The notes beneath the pieces were generated by a model that was not told the origin of the DNA, did no database searches, and saw only the letters and a program-made list of their open reading frames with translations. A program made the position numbers and the translations under genes. Shown piece after piece: positions 48,219-57,214 of a stretch of 64,000 bases of DNA (within the stretch, counting starts at the first letter, position 1; each line of letters opens with the position of its first letter). This DNA comes from Micromonospora luteifusca (GTDB lineage: Bacteria > Actinomycetota > Actinomycetes > Mycobacteriales > Micromonosporaceae): the NCBI RefSeq assembly GCF_016907275.1, contig NZ_JAFBBP010000001.1:5012001-5076000 (forward strand), written 5' to 3'.

Positions 48219-49917
48219 CCCGCCGCTCCTCCTGAGCAGCGGCGAGGATGAGATAGCTGCTGGCAGTCCAGGTGTACGCGCGGTCCCTGAGCCCGGCCCC
48301 GGTTTCGGCGTCGAAGTTCTCCGCGAACCCGGACTTCTCACACAGCGCGAGGAATCGTCGACTGATCTCGTCGGCGATCCCGATCTGCCCGGCCCGCCGC
48401 AGGCCGTCCTCGACCAGGACGGTGGACGGTGCCCAGATGGGGCCACGCCAGTAGCCATCGGCGAGGTAGTGGGCCGAGTCCGTCGGTTCGGTGGCCAGCC
48501 CGTGTGTGGTCAGGTGGGTTTCGGCGCCCCGGGCCAGTGCGGCGGCGACCGGGGCCGGCAGGTCGGCCCCGAGCGCGACGGGCATCAGGTCGAGCAGGCT
48601 GCGGCTCGCCCGCTGCTTCCCGGTGTGGGGGTTGCGGGCGGTGAAGCGTTCGCCGTCCCACAGGTCCCGCAGCATGGCCCCGTGGATCCGTTCGGCCTCC
48701 CGGGACCACTGGTCGGCGGGCTCGCCCAGCTCGATGGCGAGGTCGGCCAGGCAGCGAAGCTGCGAGACCAGGAACGCGGCGAGGTCGGCCGTCTGGAGGA
48801 CCCGGCCGTCGTGGAAGGTGGTCGCGTTGTCCCAACCGCTGTCGTTGCCGTGCTGGTAGTGGGGCAGATCGTCGCCGGGTGCCCGGCGCGCGTCGAGCCA
48901 GAACCGGGTCCAGCGGGCAAGTCGGTGGTATGTCTCCGCCAGCGCCGCCCGGTCCGGCGGCTGGGGAAGACGCCGACGCAGGTGTCGTAGGGCCCAGCCG
49001 TGGATGGGGGGCTTGACGTAGTTGTGCAGGACCTCGGAGTGGGTGATCGAGTCGGGTAGGGCGCCGGCCTCGTCCTGGTGGTCGAACGGCAGGTGGAACT
49101 GGTGCCAGGCCAGCTCCGGCTCGCCGCCGGCCAGGGCGATCGCGTTGAAGCAGTGGTCCCAGCTCCACACCTTGTCCATCCAGTGCTTGGACATCAGGAC
49201 GGCCGGCCGGGTGACGAAGCCCGCCGGGGCGACGGTGGCCGACCAGAGTACGTATGCGGCCAGTTCGGCGGCCGGGGTCTCCGCACTCCGCCACGGTGCG
49301 ATCGCCTCGACGAACGCGGCGAACTCGGCGAACCGGTCGCGGCACAGCTGGTCGAAGGTGACGGAGGCGGTGTACGGGCGGCGGGCGGTCGCGTACTCCT
49401 CGATCGCGATCTCCCACGGTTGGTCGTCGGGAAGGTCCACGGACCGGTCGGCGGTGCCGAGCGCCTCGACGCCGTCGGTCCGCTGGAGAGCACCGGAGAG
49501 CACCGTGATCCGGTAGCGGCGACCGGTCTCGTACGAGGTGAACACGTGTGACCCGTCGACCGGATCGAGGTACAGGTAGGTGCCGCTGAACGGGGTGAGG
49601 CTGCTCGCCGCCGCGGCTACCCGCAGGCCGAGCCGGCGGCCCCGGATCCGCAGGGTCTCCGGCCCGTCGTAGACGGCCTCGATCCGGTCGGCGCCGCTGC
49701 GCCAGGTCAGCAGCGCGGGCGTGGCGACGACCGTGGCGTCGGCGACTGTGGGGGCGAGGCGCAGTACGGGGTGCAGCCCGGTCTGGTGGGAGACCAGGTG
49801 CAGATCGTCGGCGTACGTCTTCTCGGCTACCACCGGGGAGATGTTGAACCAGGATCCTCGGTAGCTGAACGGGATGTCCTGGATTCCGAACTCCGGACCG
49901 GACGGGGCGGCGGTCAT
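48205..49917 (-). CDS. GH63/MGH1-like glycoside hydrolase
   Basis: A 570-residue cytoplasmic enzyme (no signal peptide). The N-terminal beta domain is followed by an (alpha/alpha)6 barrel with KVWSWDHCFNAIALAGGEPE, WHQFHLPFDHQDEAGALPDS, HGNDSGWDNATTF and DGYWRGPIWAPSTVLVEDGL. This matches the GH63/mannosylglycerate-hydrolase-like group, with an Asp in WDHCF and Glu in LVEDGL as candidate catalytic residues. It is the last gene of the sugar ABC operon, so it probably trims imported oligosaccharides inside the cell. Confidence 0.87.
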   Translation of the reverse strand: MTAAPSGPEFGIQDIPFSYRGSWFNISPVVAEKTYADDLHLVSHQTGLHPVLRLAPTVADATVVATPALLTWRSGADRIEAVYDGPETLRIRGRRLGLRVAAAASSLTPFSGTYLYLDPVDGSHVFTSYETGRRYRITVLSGALQRTDGVEALGTADRSVDLPDDQPWEIAIEEYATARRPYTASVTFDQLCRDRFAEFAAFVEAIAPWRSAETPAAELAAYVLWSATVAPAGFVTRPAVLMSKHWMDKVWSWDHCFNAIALAGGEPELAWHQFHLPFDHQDEAGALPDSITHSEVLHNYVKPPIHGWALRHLRRRLPQPPDRAALAETYHRLARWTRFWLDARRAPGDDLPHYQHGNDSGWDNATTFHDGRVLQTADLAAFLVSQLRCLADLAIELGEPADQWSREAERIHGAMLRDLWDGERFTARNPHTGKQRASRSLLDLMPVALGADLPAPVAAALARGAETHLTTHGLATEPTDSAHYLADGYWRGPIWAPSTVLVEDGLRRAGQIGIADEISRRFLALCEKSGFAENFDAETGAGLRDRAYTWTASSYLILAAAQEERRVTAG

Positions 49918-49949
49918 GGGTGGCAGGTGCCTTTCTGTGGTGCGGGTGG

Positions 49950-50774
49950 TCAGTCCTTGACGGCGCCGGCGGTCACGCCCATCGAGACGTACCGCTGGGC
50001 CAGGATCAGGAGCACGGCGGCGGGGATGGAGGCGACGACAGCGGTGGCCATGATGGCGTTCCACTGTTGATTGTTGTTGCCGATGTAGTGGTAGATGCCG
50101 AGGGTGATCGGCTGGTGGTCACCGCCGCCGGCGAGGGTCGAGGCGAAGATGAAGTCCGACCAGGACCACAGGAACGCGAACAGCGACACCGTGACGATCG
50201 AGTTGCGGCTGACCGGCAGCACGACCGACCAGAAGGTCCGCAGCCGACCCGCGCCGTCGACCACGGCGGCCTGGATCAGCTCGTCGGGGATCCCGGACAT
50301 GAAGGCTGTGAAGATCAGCACGCCGAACGGCACCGCCAGTGTCGTGTCGGCCAGGATCAGGCCGGGCAGCGTGTTCAGGACGCCGAGATTGAGATAGATG
50401 GCGTAGAAGCCCATCGCCATGATGATGCCCGGGATCATCTGCGCGATCAGCAGCACGAAGCTCAGCGCCGGGCCGCCGGGCGGCCGGAGCTTCGCCAGCG
50501 CGTATCCGGCGGGGGCGGCCAGCGCCACGGTGAGCACCACCGTGCCGAGGCCGACCAGGAAACTGGTGCCGAGGTACGGCAGTTGCTGGTCGAGCACCGC
50601 GCGGTAGCCGTCCAGTGTGCCGTTGGTCGGGAACAGGTGCGGGGGACTGGCCCGCATGTCCTGGTCCCGGGTGAACGACACGTTGATCATCCAGTAGACG
50701 GGGAAGAGCATCAGCCCGGTCAGCACCAGGCCGATGCCGGTCTTCCACCAGGACCGAGGCGTTGAGGTGGTCAT
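49950..50774 (-). CDS. Sugar ABC permease (MalG-like)
   Basis: The 274-residue protein has six membrane segments and the EAA loop IPDELIQAAVVDGAGRLRTFWSVVLPVSR (split here by residues about 178-207). It is a CUT1-type permease. The start overlaps the previous permease stop (ATGA), and the glucosidase gene begins 32 bases later. Confidence 0.93.
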   Translation of the reverse strand: MTTSTPRSWWKTGIGLVLTGLMLFPVYWMINVSFTRDQDMRASPPHLFPTNGTLDGYRAVLDQQLPYLGTSFLVGLGTVVLTVALAAPAGYALAKLRPPGGPALSFVLLIAQMIPGIIMAMGFYAIYLNLGVLNTLPGLILADTTLAVPFGVLIFTAFMSGIPDELIQAAVVDGAGRLRTFWSVVLPVSRNSIVTVSLFAFLWSWSDFIFASTLAGGGDHQPITLGIYHYIGNNNQQWNAIMATAVVASIPAAVLLILAQRYVSMGVTAGAVKD

Positions 50775-51742
50775 CGTAGGTGCTGCCTCCGCTCGATCCG
50801 GATGTAGACGAGCCCGGCGATCAGGGCCATCACGATGAGCAGGTTTCCGATGGCCGCGCCGGGGCCGAATTCGGGCAGCATGTTGCCGAAGCCGAGCCGG
50901 TAGGACCAGGTGGCGAGCGTGGCGGAGGAGCCGGTCGGGCCACCCCTGGTCATGATCCAGACGATGTCGAAGACCTTCAGCGTGTAGATCAGCCCCAGCA
51001 GCAGCGTGATCGTGGAGACCGGGCGCAGCAGCGGGAACGTGATCCGCCAGAACCGTTGCCAGCTCGACGCCCCATCGAGCGCGGACGCCTCGTACATCTC
51101 GACCGGGATCCCCTGTAGCCCGCTGTAGAGCACCACCAGGTTGAACGGGATGCCGATCCAGATGTTCGCGATGATCACCGAGGTGAGCGACCACCCCGGC
51201 GAGGTGAGCCAGTTGACCGGGTCGATGCCGACCACGCCGAGTGCCGCGTTGACCAGACCCGAGTCGCTGTTGAGCAGCCACGACCAGGTCGACGCCGAGA
51301 CGATCAGTGGCAGCAGCCAGGGCACGAGAATCAACGCCCGCAACGTGCGCGACAGCGGAAAATGCTGGTGGAAGAAGAGCGCCAGGGCCATGCCGATGCT
51401 GAACTGGAAGGCGAGCGACGCGCCGGTGAAGATCAGGGTGTGCGCCAGCGTCGGCCCGAAGGCGGGGTCGCTGAGGACCGTTCGGTAGTTGTCGAGACCG
51501 GCGAAGGGCGCGCCGCCCTGCACGAACGAGCGGACGGTGTACTCGCGCAGGCTCAACTCGACATTGCGGTAGAGCGGGTAGGCGTAGAAGGCGATCAGGT
51601 AGATGGTCACCGGCGCCAGGAAGCCCCATGCCAGCCATCGGTCGGGCCGGCGGACGCGGGACGGGGGAGGCCCGGGTGGGGCGGCCTTCGCCGCTCCACC
51701 CTGGTCTCGTGCGGCGTTGGAGGTCTGTGTCGTGAGGGGCAT
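50771..51742 (-). CDS. Sugar ABC permease (MalF-like)
   Basis: A 323-residue protein: cytoplasmic N-terminus, six membrane segments, and the EAA loop EMYEASALDGASSWQRFWRI near residue 215-234. It works with the MalG-like permease and the binding protein upstream; no ATPase gene is present, which is normal for actinobacterial CUT1 systems that share MsiK. It begins 18 bases after the binding-protein stop. Confidence 0.93.
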   Translation of the reverse strand: MPLTTQTSNAARDQGGAAKAAPPGPPPSRVRRPDRWLAWGFLAPVTIYLIAFYAYPLYRNVELSLREYTVRSFVQGGAPFAGLDNYRTVLSDPAFGPTLAHTLIFTGASLAFQFSIGMALALFFHQHFPLSRTLRALILVPWLLPLIVSASTWSWLLNSDSGLVNAALGVVGIDPVNWLTSPGWSLTSVIIANIWIGIPFNLVVLYSGLQGIPVEMYEASALDGASSWQRFWRITFPLLRPVSTITLLLGLIYTLKVFDIVWIMTRGGPTGSSATLATWSYRLGFGNMLPEFGPGAAIGNLLIVMALIAGLVYIRIERRQHLR

Positions 51743-51760
51743 GGTGTCGGTTCGGCGTGG

Positions 51761-52999
51761 TTACCTGGTCGTGGCCGCGGCCTGCGCGGCGGCCAGGGCC
51801 TCGCGCGGCGACTTGCCGCCGCTGAGGGCCGCCTGCACCGCGGTCCACAGGGATTCGGAGATCTTCGGGTACTTCGTGCCGAGGTTGTCACCGGTACGGC
51901 CCTTGGCTGCCCGGACCGCCTCCACCCAGACCTTGAGCTTGGGATCGGCGGTGGCCTGCCGATCCTGGACCGCGGTGACGGGTGCGACGTAGGACAGCGT
52001 GGTGTCCGTGGTGAGAAGGTTGTCGGCGCTGGTCAGACAGGCGACGAGCTTCTGCGACGTGTCGTACCGGCCGGTGTTCTTCTGCACCGGGATGGAGACG
52101 AACTCGCCGCCGGTGGGCGCTGGCGCTGGGCCGCCCGCGCTGGCCGGGATCGCGATCGTGCCGTACGAGAAGCCCAGTTTCTCGGCGTTGGCCAGCTGCC
52201 AGGTGCCGTTCTCGGCGAACGCGTAGTCGCCGGTGGCGAACTCCTGCCAGCTCGTGGTCTGGGTGTTGTTGATGACCGAGTTCGGAGCGTGGCCCTGCTT
52301 GAGCCAGTCGGTCCAGAGCGTCAGCGCGGACACCGCCTGCGGCGAGTCCAAACTGGTCAGTTGAGCTCCCGATCCCCAGAACCAGGGCAGAAACTGGAAG
52401 CTGCCCTCCTCGGTGCCGATGGCCGAGAAGGTGATGCCCTTCTTCCCGGCGGCTTTGACCTTGGTCAGCGCCGCGGTCAGTGAGGTCCAGTCCTTGACCG
52501 TGGTCGGATCGACACCGGCGGCGGTCAGCAGGTCCTTGTTGTAGTAGAGAGCGAGGGTGTTCGCTCCGATCGGCACCCCGTACGTCTTGCCCTCGCTCTG
52601 GCCGGCGCCGAGCAGGTTCGCCGCCATGGCGGAGACGTCCAGCTTGTTGTCGTCGGTGGTGGTGAGCGCGCCGGCCTCGGCCAGTGTCGAGATGACCGGG
52701 TTGTCCACGATCAGCACGTCCGGCGAGTTTGCCTGCTGCGCGGCGAGCAGCGCCTTGTTGGTCAGGTCGGTGGTGTCGTAGCCGGTCCGCTCGACCGTCA
52801 CCCCCGCGGTGGTGCCGCACTTCTTGAGCAGCGAGACCCACTCGGAGTCGGCGGCGAACTGCGGGTACGGATCCCAGACGAGGTAGGCGCCGCCGTCGGT
52901 GGGGCTGTCGCCGGACGACGAGCAGGCACTGCCCGCCGCTGCGGCGAGCGCTATCACGGCGACGGCGGCCAGGCGCCGCCGACGACTGAGTCCTGTCAT
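51761..52999 (-). CDS. Sugar ABC substrate-binding lipoprotein
   Basis: The 412-residue lipoprotein has an Arg-rich n-region, a hydrophobic core and lipobox-like AAGSAC (Cys26), followed by a Ser-rich spacer and a family 1 solute-binding fold (YGVPIGANTLALYYNKDLL, TGDYAFAENGTWQL). It is the first gene of the operon binding protein, permease, permease, glucosidase. Its promoter carries a double LacI-type operator. The ligand is probably a hemicellulose oligosaccharide, inferred from the neighbours. Confidence 0.92.
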   Translation of the reverse strand: MTGLSRRRRLAAVAVIALAAAAGSACSSSGDSPTDGGAYLVWDPYPQFAADSEWVSLLKKCGTTAGVTVERTGYDTTDLTNKALLAAQQANSPDVLIVDNPVISTLAEAGALTTTDDNKLDVSAMAANLLGAGQSEGKTYGVPIGANTLALYYNKDLLTAAGVDPTTVKDWTSLTAALTKVKAAGKKGITFSAIGTEEGSFQFLPWFWGSGAQLTSLDSPQAVSALTLWTDWLKQGHAPNSVINNTQTTSWQEFATGDYAFAENGTWQLANAEKLGFSYGTIAIPASAGGPAPAPTGGEFVSIPVQKNTGRYDTSQKLVACLTSADNLLTTDTTLSYVAPVTAVQDRQATADPKLKVWVEAVRAAKGRTGDNLGTKYPKISESLWTAVQAALSGGKSPREALAAAQAAATTR

Positions 53000-53078
53000 G
53001 TGTTGCCTCACTTCAAGTCGATTGTCAGGTGGGCGGTGCGGGTTGACCGTCGCGGGTCGGACGCGGTCCGACCATGAG

Positions 53079-53105
53079 GCGAACCGATTCGACGAATCGG
53101 TTCGC
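53079..53105. promoter_or_regulatory. LacI-type operator of ABC operon (12-base arms)
   Basis: GCGAACCGATTC, 3 bases, GAATCGGTTCGC: perfect inverted repeat with the same GCGAA...TTCGC ends as the other sites. It starts 3 bases after the -10 of the minus-strand promoter, so bound repressor would block initiation. Confidence 0.75.
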
Positions 53106-53108
53106 ACG

Positions 53109-53138
53109 AAGATAGGTCTGTCCCTGCCCACTGGTCAA
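53109..53138 (-). promoter_or_regulatory. Promoter of sugar ABC operon
   Basis: On the minus strand TTGACC (53138-53133), 18 bases, TATCTT (53114-53109). Same layout as the two glycosidase promoters: 18-base spacer, then operator directly after the -10. Confidence 0.65.
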
Positions 53139-53201
53139 GGGATGGATGGCCGGGCGGGAAGCCGCGCTGGGAAACACGGGCTTTACCGCAGTGTCACTTC
53201 A

Positions 53202-53231
53202 TTGACATGGTTCAGTTTCCGGTCCTACGAT
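53202..53231 (+). promoter_or_regulatory. Promoter of GH39-like gene
   Basis: TTGACA, 18 bases, TACGAT. The words ATTGACATG and GGTCCTACGAT are repeated in the GH54 promoter. Confidence 0.7.
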
Positions 53232-53233
53232 CG

Positions 53234-53249
53234 TGCGAATCGATTCGCA
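53234..53249. promoter_or_regulatory. LacI-type operator TGCGAATCGATTCGCA
   Basis: A 16-base perfect palindrome starting 3 bases after the -10 of the GH39-like gene promoter. Confidence 0.8.
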
Positions 53250-53298
53250 AGTGCAGCCCTCCGGAGAGCGTCCCCCACGCCCCACCAAGGAGCCGCCC

Positions 53299-55134
53299 GT
53301 GAAAACCCCGTCCCGCGGCAGGTCAGGACGAGCCCGCGCGCTCGTCGCCCGACTCGTGGTTGGCCTGCTCGCCGCCGCTGCCGCCGTAACCGTCGTCGCG
53401 TCTCCGGCTCAGGCCGCCGACGAGTCGATCAGTGTCAACTTCGCCACGACCAGCGGTGCGCCGACCTACCGCGCGTCCGGCTGGATCTACGGCATGACCG
53501 AGAACGCCAGCGGCCCGGCCGACCACTTCTACCGAGACGTCAAGTTCCAGTACATGCGCGCCGGCGGCGCGCAGCTCCCGGGCAGTGGCTGGGTCGGCGG
53601 AACCTACGACCGTCGCTGGAACTCCACCCTCGCCCAGGCGCGTCGGACCACCGCCCTCGGCGGAAAGTTCATCATCCTGCCGCACGACCTCTGGGGCGCG
53701 GACGGCGCTGGCATCTCCCGCTTCCCGGGCGACAACGGCAACTGGACCGACTACGACAACTTCCTGACCCGACTGATCAACGACGTCCGGGCGTCCGGGC
53801 TGTCCGTGCAGTGGGACATCTGGAACGAACCCAACATCACCATCTTCTGGAACCGGCCGATCTCCCAGTACCTCGAACTGTGGCGTCGGACCTACCAGCG
53901 CATCCGGGCGGAGTTCCCCAGCCAGCTCATCGTCGGGCCGAGCTGCGCCTGCGTGCCGTCGACCACGCACACCTTCTGGAACCAGTACCTGGACTTCGTC
54001 CGCTCGACCAACACGGTGCCGGACATCATCAGCTGGCACTCGCTGCCGGGTGACCCGGTCGCCAACGTCGCCGCCGCCAACGCCACCCTCGACCCGCGCG
54101 GTATCGCGCACCCCCGGCCGTACCAGATCAACGAGTACGGCGCGCCCGACGAGCAGAACCCGGCCGACGGCGCCTGGTACATCGCCCGTCTGGAGCGGGT
54201 CCGGGCCGACGGCCTACGGGCGAACTGGGCCAGCGGTGGCAGCCTGCACAACGACCTCGGCAACCTGTTGGTCCGCAACTCGGCCGGCCAGCACCAGCCC
54301 AAGGGGGAGTGGTGGAACTACCGCTACTACGCCTCCCAGGTCGGGGAGATCGTCGCGGTGACCCCCAGCCAGTCGTACGACGCGTACGCCACGAAGACCG
54401 CCGGGGTGGCGAAGGTGCTCATCGGCGGTGGTCGTACCACCGGGAACCTGGCCGTCAACCTGCAACGCCTGGACACCACCAGCGGCATCGTGCAGAACAA
54501 CCAGGTCCGGGTCCTCACCCAACGCATCCCGCACAATGGTGGCGGTGCCGTGGCGGGGCCGGTCACTGTCTCGAACAGCGTGGTTGGGGTGTCCAACAAC
54601 AACGCCACGGTGACCCTGCCGTACACCAACCAGACTGACACCTACACCGTCACGCTGCTGCCTCCCTCGGACGGTGGCTTCCAGTCGGTGGCGGTGGCCC
54701 AACATTCCCAGCAGTGCCTGAACAACGCCGGTCTGAGCACCGCCGACGGCAACGTCCAGCAGCAGAACTACTGCGACGGCGGTGACCAGCAGCTCTGGAA
54801 CTTCCGCCCGGTGACTGGCGTGGCCAACACCTACACGGTGGTCAACCAGCAGAGCGGCAAGTGCCTCGACGTCAGCGGCGTCTCCACCGCCGACGGCGCG
54901 GCCGTGCACCAGTGGACCTGCCTGAACGGCCTCAACCAGCAGTTCACGCTGCGCAAGGTGACCTACTCGGGCAACGACTCACACGACTACCAGCTCGTCG
55001 CTCGGCACAGTGGCAAGTGCGTCGATGTCAACGCGGTCTCCACGGCGGCCGGTGCGCTGGTCCACCAGTGGACCTGCAAGGCGGTCAACCAGGGCAGCCC
55101 GCTGAACCAGACCTGGCGGGTCCTGGGGCGGTAG
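53299..55134 (+). CDS. Secreted GH39-like glycosidase with C-terminal ricin (CBM13) domain
   Basis: The 611-residue exported enzyme has a signal peptide ending AQA-ADE (about 39), then a clan GH-A barrel with acid/base Glu177 in WDIWNEPN and likely nucleophile Glu279 in QINEYGAP. A beta domain follows to about 455. The end (about 460-611) is a three-lobed ricin-type CBM13 with repeated QQ.W motifs. The barrel resembles GH39 xylosidase/arabinosidase-type enzymes; specificity is inferred from neighbours. The GTG follows AAGGAG with 6-base spacing. A LacI-type operator controls it. Confidence 0.82.
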   Translation: MKTPSRGRSGRARALVARLVVGLLAAAAAVTVVASPAQAADESISVNFATTSGAPTYRASGWIYGMTENASGPADHFYRDVKFQYMRAGGAQLPGSGWVGGTYDRRWNSTLAQARRTTALGGKFIILPHDLWGADGAGISRFPGDNGNWTDYDNFLTRLINDVRASGLSVQWDIWNEPNITIFWNRPISQYLELWRRTYQRIRAEFPSQLIVGPSCACVPSTTHTFWNQYLDFVRSTNTVPDIISWHSLPGDPVANVAAANATLDPRGIAHPRPYQINEYGAPDEQNPADGAWYIARLERVRADGLRANWASGGSLHNDLGNLLVRNSAGQHQPKGEWWNYRYYASQVGEIVAVTPSQSYDAYATKTAGVAKVLIGGGRTTGNLAVNLQRLDTTSGIVQNNQVRVLTQRIPHNGGGAVAGPVTVSNSVVGVSNNNATVTLPYTNQTDTYTVTLLPPSDGGFQSVAVAQHSQQCLNNAGLSTADGNVQQQNYCDGGDQQLWNFRPVTGVANTYTVVNQQSGKCLDVSGVSTADGAAVHQWTCLNGLNQQFTLRKVTYSGNDSHDYQLVARHSGKCVDVNAVSTAAGALVHQWTCKAVNQGSPLNQTWRVLGR

Positions 55135-55146
55135 GTGTCCGGGGGA

Positions 55147-55187
55147 GGTGGTGCGCTGGCCGTCCGCCCAACGGCCAGCGCACCACC
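55147..55187 (+). terminator. Terminator after GH39-like gene
   Basis: Perfect 17-base arms starting GGTGGTGCGCTGG around a 7-base loop, 13 bases after the stop codon. No T-run, as usual in this GC range. Confidence 0.85.
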
Positions 55188-55202
55188 CCGGAGCCACATT
55201 CA

Positions 55203-55232
55203 TTGACATGAATAGAACAAAGGTCCTACGAT
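55203..55232 (+). promoter_or_regulatory. Promoter of GH54 gene
   Basis: TTGACA, 18 bases, TACGAT, copying the layout of the GH39-like promoter. Confidence 0.7.
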
Positions 55233-55237
55233 TCGCT

Positions 55238-55251
55238 GCGAATCGATTCGC
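55238..55251. promoter_or_regulatory. LacI-type operator GCGAATCGATTCGC
   Basis: A 14-base perfect palindrome, 5 bases after the -10 of the GH54 promoter. Confidence 0.8.
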
Positions 55252-55317
55252 CATCGCCACCACCCCCGTGGCGCGTCGACAATCCCCCGCGCTTCCACGA
55301 CTCCGAGGAGCCCCCTC

Positions 55318-56901
55318 GTGCGAACCCCGTCCCCTGTCGGGCCAGGAAAAGCCCGTGATCTCGTCCCGAGACGTCAGCGCGCCCGGCGTCTGACCGCCCT
55401 GGCGGGTGCTCTGGTCGGCGTCCTCGTCGGCATCGGTGCCACCCCCGGTGCCCCGTCGCCAACCGCCGAGGCAGCCGCGATGGCGGCCGCCATCGAACCG
55501 GGGCAGAGCACCCCGATCATCGGTACGCCGTCCGGCCGCTGCCTCGAAGTGCCCAACTCCAGCACCACCAACGGCACCCAGACGCAACTCTGGGACTGCA
55601 ACGGCAGTGCCGGCCAGAGGTGGACGTGGACGTCGAGCAAGCAGATCCAGGCGTACGGCAACAAGTGCCTGGACGCCTCCGGCCGAGGCACGACCAACGG
55701 CACCCAGGTGATCATCTGGGACTGCAACGGCCAGAACAACCAGCAGTGGAACGTCAACAGCAACGGCACCATCACCGGCGTGCAGTCCGGGCTCTGCCTC
55801 GACGCCAACGGCGCCGCCACCGCGAACGGCACCAAAGTCATCCTCTGGGCCTGCAACGGCGGCGCCAACCAGCAGTGGGCCTCGCCGACCACCACCCCGC
55901 CGCCGACCACCCCGCCGCCGACCAACCCGCCGACCGGCGCGCGCCCGTGCGACATCTACGCCTCCGGCGGCACCCCGTGCATTGCGGCGCACAGCACGAC
56001 GCGGGCGCTCTATGCGGCGTACGCCGGCAACCTCTACCAGGTCCGGCGCTCGTCGGACAACACGACCCGCAACATCGGGCTCACGGGCACGGGCGGCACC
56101 GCCAACGCGGCGACGCAGGACTCGTTCTGCACCGGCACGACCTGCGTGATCACGGTCGTCTTCGACCAGTCCGGGCGCGGTAACGACCTCTGGTACCAGG
56201 GGTCCAGCGTGGTGCCGGGTTCACCGCAGAGCAAGCCGGCGGTCGCGACCTCGGAGTCGTTGACCGTGGGTGGCGCCAAGGCATACTCGCTCTACATCAA
56301 CCCCGGCAACAGCTACTGGCGCGACGGGCACCTCACCGGCGTGCCGACCGGCGCGGCACCCGAGGGCATGTACATGGTGACCAGCGGGACCCACGTCAAC
56401 AGCGGCTGCTGCTTCGACTACGGCAACAGCGAGACGACCCGGAAGGCCGACGCCGCCGGGGCGATGGACGCCATCAACTTCGGCAAGCAGTGCTGGTTCG
56501 GTGGCTGCTCCGGCAGCGGACCCTGGGTGCAGGCCGACCTCGAATGGGGTCTCTTCCCGGGCGGCAGCAGCTCCTGGAACCCGAACCAACGCGCGTTCAC
56601 CAGCAAGTTCGTCACCGCGACGCTCAAGAACAACGGCACGTCCCGCTTCGCCATCAAGGGCAGTGACGCGCAGTCCGGCAGTCTCTACACGCTGTGGGAC
56701 GGCTCGCTCCCGCCGGGATACAGCCCGATGAAGAAGCAGGGCGCGATCATCCTGGGCAGCGGCGGTGACTGCTGCAAGCCCGACGGCGGCGCCAACCTGA
56801 GCGCCGGCACCTTCTACGAGGGGGCGATGGTCGCCGGCTATCCGTCCGACGCGACCGAGAGCGCCGTGCAGGCCAACGTGGTGACCGCCGGTTACCGCTG
56901 A
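55318..56901 (+). CDS. Secreted GH54 alpha-L-arabinofuranosidase with N-terminal ricin (CBM13) domain
   Basis: A 527-residue exported protein: long basic n-region and signal peptide (to about 55), a ricin-type CBM13 (about 60-185; NNQQWN, NQQWAS), a Thr-Pro linker, and a GH54 catalytic domain from about 209 (CDIYASGGTPCIAAHSTTRALY). Candidate nucleophile Glu409 in ADLEWGLF and acid/base Asp484 in GSGGD match the family pattern. Known GH54 enzymes usually carry a C-terminal CBM42; here it is absent and an N-terminal CBM13 takes its place. It removes arabinose side chains from arabinoxylan or arabinan. GTG start, operator upstream. Confidence 0.9.
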   Translation: MRTPSPVGPGKARDLVPRRQRARRLTALAGALVGVLVGIGATPGAPSPTAEAAAMAAAIEPGQSTPIIGTPSGRCLEVPNSSTTNGTQTQLWDCNGSAGQRWTWTSSKQIQAYGNKCLDASGRGTTNGTQVIIWDCNGQNNQQWNVNSNGTITGVQSGLCLDANGAATANGTKVILWACNGGANQQWASPTTTPPPTTPPPTNPPTGARPCDIYASGGTPCIAAHSTTRALYAAYAGNLYQVRRSSDNTTRNIGLTGTGGTANAATQDSFCTGTTCVITVVFDQSGRGNDLWYQGSSVVPGSPQSKPAVATSESLTVGGAKAYSLYINPGNSYWRDGHLTGVPTGAAPEGMYMVTSGTHVNSGCCFDYGNSETTRKADAAGAMDAINFGKQCWFGGCSGSGPWVQADLEWGLFPGGSSSWNPNQRAFTSKFVTATLKNNGTSRFAIKGSDAQSGSLYTLWDGSLPPGYSPMKKQGAIILGSGGDCCKPDGGANLSAGTFYEGAMVAGYPSDATESAVQANVVTAGYR

Positions 56902-56924
56902 TCCTGGCGACGCCCGAACGAGGC

Positions 56925-56960
56925 GTGCGCCGGTCACCACCTCGTGGGTGACCGGCGCAC
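56925..56960 (+). terminator. Terminator after GH54 gene
   Basis: Perfect 14-base arms GTGCGCCGGTCACC / GGTGACCGGCGCAC with an 8-base loop, 23 bases after the stop. Confidence 0.85.
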
Positions 56961-57044
56961 GCTCGCGTGGACGTCGACCCGGTCTCAGGCAACCGTGCAG
57001 GACGCGCCGTTGAGGTGAACGAGGACGGTCGTCGGCCGACGACT

Positions 57045-57057
57045 GTGAGCGATAACA
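57045..57057 (-). promoter_or_regulatory. Candidate site GTGAGCGATAACA
   Basis: Exact reverse complement of the site at 57215-57227; together they form a 13-base inverted pair about 157 bases apart upstream of the xylanase, suitable for looping. Confidence 0.45.
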
Positions 57058-57214
57058 GCGTTGCCGTCCGGTGCGGCCCCGGTGGCAGGGCGGTGCTGCT
57101 CGTCGGCTGGTCGTCCGGCGCCTGAGCACGGTCGCTCTGGGCGGTTGGTACCGGGCGAAACGTGGCGTACCGGAAGATCGGCGTGAACGGCCCGTTACGT
57201 CTTGACGAACGGCA

